From Micromonospora musae (lineage in GTDB: Bacteria; Actinomycetota; Actinomycetes; Mycobacteriales; Micromonosporaceae), in NCBI RefSeq assembly GCF_003626635.1, contig NZ_RAZT01000001.1, positions 62,001 to 126,000 on the forward strand: a stretch of DNA of 64,000 nt, in the 5' to 3' direction. The position numbers and the translations under genes are program-made. Shown one piece after another: positions 16,701 to 23,877 of the stretch. The notes under the pieces are model-generated. The model did not search any database, was not told the origin of the DNA, and saw nothing but the letters and a program-made list of their open reading frames with translations. The first letter of the stretch is position 1; the number at the start of each line of letters is the position of its first letter.

Positions 16701-17266
16701 CGTACAGCGAGGGGAACGACCTGGTGGTGCTGGACGAGAACGGGCAGAGCGAGCGGGCCCGGTTCTCCTTCCCCCGGCAGCGGCAGGAGCGGCGGCTCTG
16801 CCTGGCCGACTTCTTCCGGCCACGCGGCGACCAGCTGGACGTGGTGGCGTTGCAGCTGGTCACGGTGGGCCAGCCGGTCAGCGAGTACGCCGCGAAGCTC
16901 TTCGCCCGCAACGAGTACCGCGACTACCTGGAGGTGCACGGACTCTCCGTCCAGCTCACCGAGGCGCTCGCCGAGTACTGGCACAAGCGGGTCCGTGCCG
17001 AGCTGACGCTGCCCGGTGGGCGTACCCTCGCCGCCGACGATCCGGCGGACCTGGCCGGCCTGCTGCGCACCGACTACCGGGGCTGCCGGTACGCGTTCGG
17101 CTACCCGGCCTGCCCCGATCTGGAGGACCGCGCCAAGATCGTGGAGCTGCTCGGAGCGGAGCGGATCGGCGTGCAGCTGTCGGAGGAGTTCCAGCTGATG
17201 CCGGAGCAGGCCACCGACGCGATCGTGGTGCACCACCCGGAGGCGAGCTACTTCAACGCCAAATAG
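13751..17266 (+). CDS. metH: Cobalamin-dependent methionine synthase
   Basis: MetH transfers the methyl group from 5-methyltetrahydrofolate to homocysteine through cobalamin. At 1171 residues it has all modules. The homocysteine domain begins ILIADGAMGTMLQ and has the zinc Cys pair GGCCGTTPEH at 289-290. The pterin domain begins MVGERTNANGSKAF. The B12 domain has the cap and the ligand motif DVHDIGKN, with His734. The C-terminal AdoMet reactivation domain carries RYAFGYPACPDL. GTG 13751 begins directly at the family N-terminus. It is transcribed divergently from PAC2. Confidence 0.97.
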   Translation: MRISFLDALADRILIADGAMGTMLQAADLTLDDFDGLEGCNEILNVTRPDVVRGVHEAYLAAGADCVETNTFGANLPNLAEYDIPHRIRELSEAGARLAREAADAYSTAERPRFVLGSIGPGTKLPTLGHAPYTDLRDAYQQNAAGLIEGGADALIVETCQDLLQVKAAIVGSKRAMAELDRVVPIICHVAVETTGTMLVGSEIGAALAAIEPLGVDLIGLNCSTGPAEMGEHLRYLSQHSRTPLSVMPNAGLPVLTADGAYFPLTPVELADALERFATEYGVSLVGGCCGTTPEHIEVLAERLQGVSAAPRTPQHEAGVSSVYHPVPFAQDASVLMVGERTNANGSKAFREAMLAGDWRACVEIARSQARDGSHLLDVCVDYVGRDGTQDMRELAGRFATASTLPIMLDSTEPAVIEAGLEMLGGRCVVNSVNFEDGDGPESRYARVMPVVKEHGAAVVALLIDEEGQARTREWKVRVAERLIEDLTGRWGMDRSDILIDALTFPIATGQEETRRDGIETIEAIREIAQRYPGVNFTLGVSNVSFGLNPAARQVLNSVFLHECVQAGLTSAIVHASKILPMSKIPDEQREAALDLVYDRRREGYDPVQRYIEIFEGVDAASARAGRAEELAALPLDERLKRRIIDGERNGLEADLDTAMAEGRAPLSIINDILLDGMKVVGELFGSGQMQLPFVLQSAEVMKSAVAHLEPHMEAVEDGGKGRIVLATVRGDVHDIGKNLVDIILSNNGYDVVNIGIKQPISAILDAAEEHRADAIGMSGLLVKSTVIMKENLAEMASRGVADRWPVLLGGAALTRAYVEDDLRSMFPGQVHYARDAFEGLSLMDRVMTAKRGGAPVVDPEREAALAARRARRERQRTMVVESLPELNDASVRSDVARDVEVPTPPFFGTRVVKGVPLGDYASLLDERATFLGQWGLRGARGGKGPSYEELVETEGRPRLRYWLDRLIADQVLEAAVVYGYFPAYSEGNDLVVLDENGQSERARFSFPRQRQERRLCLADFFRPRGDQLDVVALQLVTVGQPVSEYAAKLFARNEYRDYLEVHGLSVQLTEALAEYWHKRVRAELTLPGGRTLAADDPADLAGLLRTDYRGCRYAFGYPACPDLEDRAKIVELLGAERIGVQLSEEFQLMPEQATDAIVVHHPEASYFNAK

Positions 17267-17437
17267 TCCGAGCGAGTGCTCTGACCAGCACTTTCACCCC
17301 CTGCGGCGCTCTTAGAACCACGATCGTGCCGTCTCCAGGTCGTCACCGGCGTACAGGCCGTCACCCGGGCTATCAGCATCGGCCGTCGCTGACGTCCGCG
17401 AAACGACCTGGGCGTCGCAGAACACTTGCGGGATGGG

Positions 17438-17443
17438 TATCGT
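17438..17443 (+). promoter_or_regulatory. -10 box upstream of the hypothetical gene at 17452
   Basis: TATCGT ends 8 bases before ATG 17452. Confidence 0.4.
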
Positions 17444-17451
17444 GCGCGCCC

Positions 17452-17916
17452 ATGAGCTACGACATCACGTTCCTGTCCAAGGATGACGACCAGTCCTGGG
17501 ACCAAGCGCTTGATGCCTTGGAGGAACGGGTTGAGGACGACGCGGACACCGGATCGCCGGACGCGGAAGCGTGGGCGCACATCGTGGCCGAAGCGCGGCA
17601 ACTCCTGGGCGACGTTGACGCGCAATTGTTGCAACTGGACCATGAACCGACCGGCATCCAGTTGAGCCTGTACGGCGATGAGGCAGGGATTACCGTTCCG
17701 TACTGGTACCAGGGCCCTGACGCTGCGGCGATCGTCAAACTGATCTATCAACTCGGCCTCATCGTCGAGCGCCACACGCGACTGGTGGGTTACGACGGGC
17801 AGGTTGGACTTGCCGTGGCCGAAGCAGCCGACCAACCACACCTTGCCGTCTCGATCTTCGATCAGGTTGCCCGATCGTTCGCCCGACGCGGAATCGCGAG
17901 CCCCAGCAACAACTGA
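17452..17916 (+). CDS. Hypothetical protein in accessory patch
   Basis: The 154-residue protein is not recognised. It begins MSYDITFLSKDDDQSW and has an acidic helix with paired Glu and Asp near residues 20-45. A likely beta-strand region includes IQLSLYGDEAGITVPYW near 63-79, then a hydrophobic helix (VKLIYQLGLIVERHTRLVGYD). This compact alpha/beta layout resembles many immunity-type or orphan proteins, but no family is claimed. Its DNA is visibly less GC-rich than metH next door. It starts an accessory stretch that includes a SUKH gene. Confidence 0.6.
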   Translation: MSYDITFLSKDDDQSWDQALDALEERVEDDADTGSPDAEAWAHIVAEARQLLGDVDAQLLQLDHEPTGIQLSLYGDEAGITVPYWYQGPDAAAIVKLIYQLGLIVERHTRLVGYDGQVGLAVAEAADQPHLAVSIFDQVARSFARRGIASPSNN

Positions 17917-18068
17917 CACTCCGCTGGTAGGAGACGCGCGTACGCCAAGCATCAACCGAGGCCGCAGTGCAACCATCAACCGGCGCAGGACAGCCGGCTG
18001 CCCACGATGCGGACGCTCCCTATTTTCGTCAACGCCCGCAGTCGCCGGGCAGGCCAGGGGCCGGCGGG

Positions 18069-18422
18069 TCACCACAGCTCATCGAGCGCCGCGATCTGCT
18101 TGCGAAGGGTCCGGGCGTCCTGTGGTGGAAGAACAGCAACGGCGACGTCCAGGATCCAGCGCAACTCGGGCGGGTTGGGACAGCACTGCATCACTCCGCA
18201 GCCGGCCGTCGGGTCCCACAAGCGATGCCAGGGGTGGCGTACGAACCATGACCAGGTCCGCAGTGCATCAGAGACGGCCTGGTTCCAGAGGCGGGTGCGT
18301 TCGAGGTAGGCGATGGTTCTCAAGCCGCGGGCCGAGAGCCCAGGGATGACGGAGGTCGACCCGTTAAGCGGTCGCCGGTAGATGGAGTCGGCACGCAGTT
18401 GTGCTGGGCGCCTACGCGGCAT
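18069..18422 (-). CDS. Conserved hypothetical protein, possibly 5'-truncated
   Basis: The 117-residue frame has a convincing C-terminal region: RTWSWFVRHPWHRLWDPTA, GCGVMQCCPNPPELRW and DARTLRKQIAALDELW. Similar Trp- and Cys-rich endings occur in hypothetical proteins of Streptomyces and relatives (from memory). The first 25 residues (MPRRRPAQLRADS) look unrelated and may come from readthrough of flanking DNA, so the gene may have lost its 5' end. No ribosome-binding site is evident. It lies opposite the hypothetical gene at 17452 in the same accessory patch. Function unknown. Confidence 0.45.
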   Translation of the reverse strand: MPRRRPAQLRADSIYRRPLNGSTSVIPGLSARGLRTIAYLERTRLWNQAVSDALRTWSWFVRHPWHRLWDPTAGCGVMQCCPNPPELRWILDVAVAVLPPQDARTLRKQIAALDELW

Positions 18423-18650
18423 TGCCCTTTCGGGGAGTCGACATGCCGATCATCGTTGCACACCCGCGTTCGGCTCACCTGCCGGGCGACGACGTGTGAG
18501 CCTCCAAGATCATGCCAGTCTTCAGGCCGTTGAGGTGCCCATCTGAGGAGTTCCTTGACGGGGTCAGGCCCAATTCGCAGGACGTCTCGTCCGGTTTGAT
18601 CGGCTATATTCGGGCCCACAATCGATACAACGCCAAGTACGGCCTCATGA

Positions 18651-19211
18651 TCAGCCGGCCGCGCGTTCCTTGGCGTCCGGCCACGGTGGCAGTTCGTCGA
18701 AGTCGTCACCTTCCGCGGCCTTGACCCACCACCCGGTGTCGTTGACGTAGTGCTCCAACCACGTCGTCAGGCTGGGAGAGTCGATCCACCAGGCGGCGTC
18801 GGGGTCTCCCGGGTTGGGTTCGAAGAGGAGGACGGTTCCCTGCTCGCTTCGGCAGTCGACGCACGCGTACATGCCGCAACCCCAGTCCAGGATCGGAAGA
18901 ACTCCTTCAGGCCAGGCCCACTCGGTGTTGGCGGAGCTGCGTCTCGCTTCGATGTAACAGTCGACGGCCTGTTCGGACGTCGGTCCCTCGGTCAGGCTGA
19001 GTAGCTGGTAATCCGGGCCGAAGCCGCCGTTCGCGAAGTCTCGGTAGATCGCCGCCAGCAAGGGGTGTAGCTGGAACCCCAGTCGCTCCTCGGCGTCGGT
19101 GACCTTCTCGTGGGCAAGCGGAGCCGGCAGGCCGGTGGCAACTGGCGTCAGTGGCTCGTCCTCGCGAGCCCGTGCGGCGATGCGGGCCAGAAGGTCGGTG
19201 TAGTCCGTCAC
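18651..19211 (-). CDS. SMI1/KNR4 (SUKH) family protein
   Basis: The 186-residue protein has the SUKH signature: a helix with VTDAEERLGFQLHPLLAAIYRDFANGGFGPDY near residues 37-68, then VLPILDWGCGMYACVD near 104-119 and TVLLFEPNP. Bacterial SUKH proteins are often immunity proteins against nuclease toxins of polymorphic toxin systems. No toxin or secretion gene is visible nearby, so this is either an orphan immunity gene or a protein with another role. GTG 19211 begins MTDYTDLLARIA. Long palindromes lie immediately upstream. Confidence 0.8.
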   Translation of the reverse strand: MTDYTDLLARIAARAREDEPLTPVATGLPAPLAHEKVTDAEERLGFQLHPLLAAIYRDFANGGFGPDYQLLSLTEGPTSEQAVDCYIEARRSSANTEWAWPEGVLPILDWGCGMYACVDCRSEQGTVLLFEPNPGDPDAAWWIDSPSLTTWLEHYVNDTGWWVKAAEGDDFDELPPWPDAKERAAG

Positions 19212-19268
19212 GAGACGCGATCATGCCGCAGAGGTATGTCAGTCTCTCCGCCGTGAGGTGAGCGTGAA

Positions 19269-19316
19269 GATCTTGGAACGTTGTGGCCCTCTTGAGGGCC
19301 GCTTCCTTCCAAGATC
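19269..19316. repeat. Palindromic GATCTTGG element, copy 1
   Basis: Outer arms GATCTTGGAA (19269-19278) and TTCCAAGATC (19307-19316) are perfect complements. The centre GGCCCTCTTGAGGGCC (19285-19300) is itself a perfect palindrome. Neither flanking gene ends here. Confidence 0.8.
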
Positions 19317-19379
19317 GCGGGGCGGAACGGGTGATGATCGGCGTCGGGAGTGCTAGCTAGCGCCCCGCGCCCTGGCCAC

Positions 19380-19431
19380 GAGATCTTGGTAGGAAACGGC
19401 CCCCAAGAGGGCCGAAAGGTTCCAAGATCTC
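19380..19431. repeat. Palindromic GATCTTGG element, copy 2
   Basis: Arms GAGATCTTGG (19380-19389) and CCAAGATCTC (19422-19431) enclose a central GGCCCCCAAGAGGGCC segment related to copy 1. A further half-site ACCAAGATCTCG follows at about 19442. Confidence 0.8.
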
Positions 19432-19487
19432 AGCGAGGCGCACCAAGATCTCGACGGGCCTGTCAGGCGAGGTGAGGCGGGAGTGGG

Positions 19488-20726
19488 TCAGTCGGTGAGG
19501 CGGTTGGCGCGGGAGTGGAGGTAGCGCTGCTGGGCGAGGTTCGTCGACCGTCCGGCCGCCGTCCGGTACGCCTCCTCGGCGGCGGCCCGGTCACCGACCA
19601 GCTCCAGCAGGTGCGCCCGGGCGGCGGGCAGCCGGGGATCGCCGGCGAGGCGGCTGTCGGCGGCGAGGCCGTCGAGCAGGGCCAACCCGGCGGGTGCGCC
19701 CCGACTCATGGCCACCGCCACCGCGTGGTTGAGCGCCACCACCGGGCTGTCGGCGACGTCTCGCAGTACCTCGTAGAGTGCGGTGATCTGCGCCCAGTCG
19801 GTCTCGGCGGCGCTGCGCGCCTCGTCGTGCACGGCGGCGACGGCCGCCTGCAGCTGGTACGGGCCGACCGGCCCGCGGGGCAGCGCCGCGCTGACCAGGG
19901 CGACGCCCTCGGCGATCTGGTCGGCCTTCCAGCGGCTGCGATCCTGCTCGGCCATCGGCACGAGCTCGCCGTGCGCGCCGATCCGGGCCGGTGCTCGCGC
20001 ATCGGTGAGCAGCATCAACGCCAGCAGCCCGGCCACCTCGGCTTCGTCCGCCAGGAGCCGGTGCAGCAGCCGGGCCAGCCGGATCGCCTCGGCGGCCAGG
20101 TCGGCGCGGAGCAGGCCCGGCCCGGCCGTGCGGGTGTACCCCTCATTGAAGATCAGGTAGAGCACGTGGAGGACGACGGCGAGCCGCTCGCGGCGCTCGA
20201 CGCCCGTCGGCATGCGGAACGGTAAGCCGCTGTCGCGGATGCGCTGCTTCCCGCGGCTGATCCGCCGGGCCATGGTCGCCTCGGGCACCAGGAAGGCTCG
20301 CGCCACCTCGGCGGTGCTGAGCCCACCCACCGCGCGCAGCGTCAGCGCGATCTGCGCGGCGGGGGAGAGCGCCGGGTGGCAGCAGAGGAAGAGCAGGATC
20401 AGGCTATCGTCACCGTCGTCGGGCGGCCGGTCCGCGGCCGGCGCCACCCGGTCGGCGGGCAGCACCCGGCGGGCGACGAGGTCCTCCCGCCGGGCCCGGG
20501 CCTGTTCCCGGCGGAGCAGGTCGGTGAGCCGGCGGGCCGCCACCGCGATCAGCCAGGCCCGAGGGTTCTCCGGTACGCCGTCACGCGGCCAGCCGGTCGC
20601 GGCGGCGATCAGCGCCTCCTGGGTGGCGTCCTCGGCCGTGTCGAAGTGACCGTAGCGGCGTACGAGCGCGCCGAGGACCTGCGGCGCCAGCCGACGCAGC
20701 AGGTCTTCGACACGCGGCTCGGGCAC
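19488..20726 (-). CDS. ECF sigma factor with C-terminal extension (ECF42/SigJ-like, DUF6596)
   Basis: The 412-residue protein has a sigma-2 region (VLGALVRRYGHFDTAEDATQEALIAA, with PRAWLIAVAARRLTDLLRR near 60-78) and a sigma-4 region (LRAVGGLSTAEVARAFLVPEATMARRISRGKQRI near 132-165). A long C-terminal domain of about 200 residues, rich in tetratricopeptide-like helices, follows, typical of the ECF42 group. This group is genetically linked to DGPF proteins rather than anti-sigma factors, and the gene just upstream is such a protein. GTG 20726 lies 3 bases after that gene's stop. The extension is thought to be needed for activity in this group. Confidence 0.9.
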   Translation of the reverse strand: MPEPRVEDLLRRLAPQVLGALVRRYGHFDTAEDATQEALIAAATGWPRDGVPENPRAWLIAVAARRLTDLLRREQARARREDLVARRVLPADRVAPAADRPPDDGDDSLILLFLCCHPALSPAAQIALTLRAVGGLSTAEVARAFLVPEATMARRISRGKQRIRDSGLPFRMPTGVERRERLAVVLHVLYLIFNEGYTRTAGPGLLRADLAAEAIRLARLLHRLLADEAEVAGLLALMLLTDARAPARIGAHGELVPMAEQDRSRWKADQIAEGVALVSAALPRGPVGPYQLQAAVAAVHDEARSAAETDWAQITALYEVLRDVADSPVVALNHAVAVAMSRGAPAGLALLDGLAADSRLAGDPRLPAARAHLLELVGDRAAAEEAYRTAAGRSTNLAQQRYLHSRANRLTD

Positions 20727-20729
20727 TGG

Positions 20730-21131
20730 TCAGCCGGCCAGGTCCTCGACGCCGTCGAGCACTGGCCGCACGTCGACGTACTCGCCGGGGGCGTCGGGGT
20801 TCACGAAGCCGGAGGCGATCTCGGTGGCCCGGTCGAAGCTGGCGCACTCCACGATCGTGTAGCCGGCGAGCACCTCCTGCGTCTCCGGGTACGGGCCGTC
20901 GGTCACCACCGGCAGCCCGCCGTCGACCTGGACCCGGCGGGCGTGCACCGGCGCGCTGAGCCCCTGGGCGTCGACCAGCTCGCCGGAGTCGACGAGCGCC
21001 TGGTGGACCTTCTCCATGTGCGCGTGCATCGCCGCGACCTGCTCGGGGGTCATGGCTGGGCGGTCGCCCGGTTGCCCGCTGAGCACGTCGTAGTCCTGCT
21101 GCGAGCCGTACAGGAGGATCATGTACTTCAC
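20730..21131 (-). CDS. YciI-like DGPF-domain protein
   Basis: The 133-residue protein starts MKYMILLYGSQ and has the motif VTDGPYPETQEVLAGY near residues 82-97, the DGPF signature of the YciI-like family. The fold is a small ferredoxin-like barrel. The start is GTG 21131 behind an AAGGAG site. It is the standard partner of ECF42 sigma factors, encoded immediately upstream and cotranscribed, and is a likely regulatory target or modulator. No catalytic function is established. Confidence 0.9.
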   Translation of the reverse strand: MKYMILLYGSQQDYDVLSGQPGDRPAMTPEQVAAMHAHMEKVHQALVDSGELVDAQGLSAPVHARRVQVDGGLPVVTDGPYPETQEVLAGYTIVECASFDRATEIASGFVNPDAPGEYVDVRPVLDGVEDLAG

Positions 21132-21217
21132 GGTCTGCTCCTTCCGTCGGCGCCGCCGCGGCGCCGCTCACCGGTGACGTCGAAGCCGTCCACCGGTTCC
21201 GGACACCCGGCCCCGGG

Positions 21218-22027
21218 TCATCGTGTTCGACCCGCCGCGACCAGGGCCGCGGTGGGCAGACCGAGCAGCCCGTCGGGGCCGAGGTACTCGGCGGTGAGCC
21301 GGTCGTAGGCGTCGCGGGCCCGCCGGCGGAGATCGGCCGGTGCGCCGTCGAGCAGCAGCCCGAGCTCTCCGATGCCGGCCTCCGGTCCGGCCCACCACTC
21401 CTGCGGGTCGGTGCGGTGCACCCAGGAGAGCGTCTCGCACCGCAGCGGGTCCAGCCCCGCGCCACGCAGCAGCCCGGTCAGCCCTTTCGGCGTACGGTCG
21501 AAGTTCCGCTCGGCGTCGACCTGCGGCAGCGCCGGTCGGGGTGGCCCGCCGGCCGCCTCGTACGCCTGCCGCCAGAGTCGTTGCAGCGGCGGCCGCGGGT
21601 ACGGCCAGATGGTGATCGCCACCTGACCGCCGGGGCGTACCACCCGGCGCAGCTCCGACACGGCGGCGAGCGGGTCGCCGACGTGGTTGATCACGAAGTT
21701 CGCCACCGCCACGTCGAAGGCGCCGGTGGGGAAGGGCAGCAGGGGCAGCGCGGCCCGCGCGAAGTGGCCCGCGGCGCGGGCCGTACGGGCCGTGACGATC
21801 ATGCTGGCCTCGGCGTCCACGGCGGTCACGGTCGCGCCGCGCGCGGTGGCGAGCGCCGCCACGGTGCCCGGGCCGGTGCCGACGTCCAGCATCCGGGCGC
21901 CGTCGGTCACCCCAGCCGCATCCAGCAGGGCCGGCGCGGGGTACGCGCAGAGCCGGCCGAAGCTACGGGCGTACGCCTCGGCGCGCCCGGCCCACCGCCC
22001 ACGTTCGTGATCGTCGAAGTCGGTCAT
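21218..22027 (-). CDS. Class I SAM-dependent methyltransferase
   Basis: The 269-residue protein has the AdoMet motif MLDVGTGPGTVAALA near residues 45-59, an acidic second motif ending VTAVDAEASM, and the UbiE-like region FDVAVANFVINHVGDPLAAVSELRRVVRPGG near 103-133. The N-terminus (RWAGRAEAYARSFGRLCAYPA) is the usual lid. ATG 22027 follows a TAAGGT box by 7 bases. It precedes the DGPF gene by 86 bases on the same strand and may extend that unit. The methyl acceptor is unknown. Confidence 0.88.
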   Translation of the reverse strand: MTDFDDHERGRWAGRAEAYARSFGRLCAYPAPALLDAAGVTDGARMLDVGTGPGTVAALATARGATVTAVDAEASMIVTARTARAAGHFARAALPLLPFPTGAFDVAVANFVINHVGDPLAAVSELRRVVRPGGQVAITIWPYPRPPLQRLWRQAYEAAGGPPRPALPQVDAERNFDRTPKGLTGLLRGAGLDPLRCETLSWVHRTDPQEWWAGPEAGIGELGLLLDGAPADLRRRARDAYDRLTAEYLGPDGLLGLPTAALVAAGRTR

Positions 22028-22034
22028 CGACGTG

Positions 22035-22040
22035 ACCTTA
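22035..22040 (-). promoter_or_regulatory. -10 box, leaderless promoter of the methyltransferase
   Basis: TAAGGT on the minus strand ends 7 bases before ATG 22027. A TTGACA lies 7 bases further upstream, too close to act as a normal -35. Confidence 0.55.
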
Positions 22041-22216
22041 TTGCGGGTGTCAAAGACCCGGACCGGCCTGCGGCGGGCGGGCGCAGCTCCACCGACGACT
22101 TCGACAGCGGCCCCAGCCGCACTCCTCGAATCCCGGCACCGTGGCGCCGCTCGGCGCGCAGGGAGCACGTACCGTCGGGGTATCGCGTGCGCGAGCGGGC
22201 TGCCGGGGAGGGCGAT

Positions 22217-22960
22217 GTGGACAGACGGGCGACAGGTCGGTTCCGAGGGCCGCTGGCGGGCCTGCTGGTGGCGCTCGTGGCGGCCGGCGGCTGCTTCGTC
22301 GGAGGGGTGAGCGATCCGCAGGGCGGTGAGCCCGCGCCGCCGGAGCCGACGGTGGCGCCGGGCACGGCCGCCACCCGCGCCGACGGCACCACCAGCGTCG
22401 AGGAGTTCGCCCAGGACGTCGCCGACGCGCAGGCGGTGGCCGAGCGGTACTGGGCGGCCCAGTTCCGGGCGTCGGGGGAGGGGTTCCGACCGATCCGGCG
22501 GATCGTCTCCTACCAGCGGGCCGGGGAGGTCTACTGTGGCGGGCAGGCGTTGCCGCGCAACAACGCCGTCTACTGCTCGCAGGGCGACTTCATCGCGTAC
22601 GACGTCGCCTGGTCCGTGGCCGCGTTCCGGCAGGTCGGCGACGCGTTCGTCTTCTACCTGCTCGGCCACGAGTACGCGCACGGCATCCAGGTACGCCTCG
22701 GCATCCGCTACGACTTCACCATCCAGCAGGAGCTGCAGGCCGACTGCATGGCCGGGGCGTACCTCGGCGACTCGGTGCGCTCGGGCGCCCTGACCCTCGG
22801 CGAGGGTGACCTGGAGGAGTTCCGGGAGGGGTTGGCGGCGGTCGGCGACGACCCCGACCAGCCCTGGTTCGCCGAGGGCTCGCACGGCACCGCCGAGCAG
22901 CGGACCGACTCCTTCTTCCGCGGCTACGAGCGGTCGCTGGCCGCCTGCGACCTCGGCTGA
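22217..22960 (+). CDS. Secreted or lipoprotein zinc metallopeptidase (neutral zinc metallopeptidase type)
   Basis: The 247-residue protein has a basic then hydrophobic N-terminus ending in VAAGGC near residue 25, a possible lipoprotein Cys, although the -3 residue is not ideal. The zinc site HEYAH is in LLGHEYAHGIQ near residue 153 and the third ligand Glu is in QELQADCMAGAY near 175. This arrangement matches the neutral zinc metallopeptidase family (KPN_02809-like). GTG 22217 follows a GGGGAGGG site. A Pro- and Ala-rich linker separates the membrane end from the catalytic domain. Substrate unknown. Confidence 0.85.
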   Translation: MDRRATGRFRGPLAGLLVALVAAGGCFVGGVSDPQGGEPAPPEPTVAPGTAATRADGTTSVEEFAQDVADAQAVAERYWAAQFRASGEGFRPIRRIVSYQRAGEVYCGGQALPRNNAVYCSQGDFIAYDVAWSVAAFRQVGDAFVFYLLGHEYAHGIQVRLGIRYDFTIQQELQADCMAGAYLGDSVRSGALTLGEGDLEEFREGLAAVGDDPDQPWFAEGSHGTAEQRTDSFFRGYERSLAACDLG

Positions 22961-23057
22961 TCCCGGCGGCCGGGCCGCGGTGGGCCCGGCGATTGCGTGG
23001 GTCACCCGGGCGGGCACCGGGACGAGCGTCCCGCCGTGCCCCTGAGAGGATCCCGGC

Positions 23058-23741
23058 ATGTCCCTGGGCGATCCGCACACCAGCCGTCATCCCGCCGCCG
23101 TGCTCTTCGACATGGACGGCACCCTGGTCGACAGCGAGAAGCTGTGGGACGTCGCGCTGCAGGAGCTCGCCGCCGTCTACGGCGGGACCCTCTCCGACGA
23201 CGCGCGCCGGTCGATCGTCGGCACGGTCATGGCGGACTCGATGCGGATCCTGCACGAGGACCTCGGCCAGCCGGAGCGGGACCTGAAGGTCAGCGCCGAC
23301 TGGATCGACGCCCGGATCCTGGAGCTGTTCCGCACCGGGCTGAGCTGGCGGCCGGGGGCGATGGCCCTGCTGACGGCGGTACGCGCGGCCGGCATCCCGA
23401 CGGCGCTGGTCACCTCCAGCGGCCGTCCGCTGGTCGAGGTGGCGCTGGAGACCCTGGGCCGGGAGAACTTCGACGTGGTGGTCTGCGGCGACGAGGTGGT
23501 CGCGGCGAAGCCGCACCCGGAGCCGTACCTGACCGCCGCCCGGCTGCTGGGGGTGCCGATCGAGCGGTGCGTGGCGATCGAGGACTCGGCCACGGGGGTG
23601 GCCAGTGCCCTGGCCGCCGGCGCCGCCGTGCTGGCCGTGCCGGCCGAGGTGCCGCTGCCGTCGACCGACGGCGTACACCAGTTGAAGAGCCTGACCACCG
23701 TGGACCTGGAGTTCCTCGCCGCGCTGCTGGCCGGCCGCTGA
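23058..23741 (+). CDS. HAD-superfamily hydrolase (phosphatase or phosphomutase-like)
   Basis: The 227-residue protein has HAD motif I VLFDMDGTLVDSE near residues 15-27, motif II VTSSGRPLVE near 116, motif III AAKPHPEPYLTAARLLG near 152-168 and motif IV AIEDSATGVASALAAG near 176-191. The helical cap between motifs I and II places it with beta-phosphoglucomutase-like and pseudouridine phosphatase-like members. ATG 23058 follows a GAGAGGA site. A strong hairpin follows its stop. Substrate cannot be assigned. Confidence 0.9.
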   Translation: MSLGDPHTSRHPAAVLFDMDGTLVDSEKLWDVALQELAAVYGGTLSDDARRSIVGTVMADSMRILHEDLGQPERDLKVSADWIDARILELFRTGLSWRPGAMALLTAVRAAGIPTALVTSSGRPLVEVALETLGRENFDVVVCGDEVVAAKPHPEPYLTAARLLGVPIERCVAIEDSATGVASALAAGAAVLAVPAEVPLPSTDGVHQLKSLTTVDLEFLAALLAGR

Positions 23742-23767
23742 CGCCGTGCTCGCCGGCCCCTGAAGCG

Positions 23768-23801
23768 GTGAGGGGCCGCGCCGGTCGGCGCGGCCCCTCA
23801 C
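23768..23801. terminator. Bidirectional hairpin terminator
   Basis: A perfect 15-bp stem (23768-23782 with 23787-23801, 4-base loop) lies between the convergent HAD hydrolase and ABC permease genes. Confidence 0.75.
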
Positions 23802-23877
23802 GGATGTCGTGCTTCGTGCGGATCGGTGCCGGTTGCCCCCGCGGTACCGAGTGCGGGGGCAACCGTCGGGTCGCGGA

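Noticed and set aside
13592..17236. Open frame of 1214 codons opposite metH
   Set aside because: It is a complement-strand shadow of metH with His/Arg/Val-rich low-complexity translation and no start signal.
17271..17288. Possible terminator after metH (AGTGCT...AGCACT)
   Set aside because: The stem is only 6 bp with no T-run, too weak to list as a feature.
18320..18724. ORFs of 129 codons (minus) and 70 codons (plus)
   Set aside because: They overlap the conserved hypothetical gene or its upstream gap and show no family features or start signals. The gap 18423-18650 appears to hold nothing recognisable.
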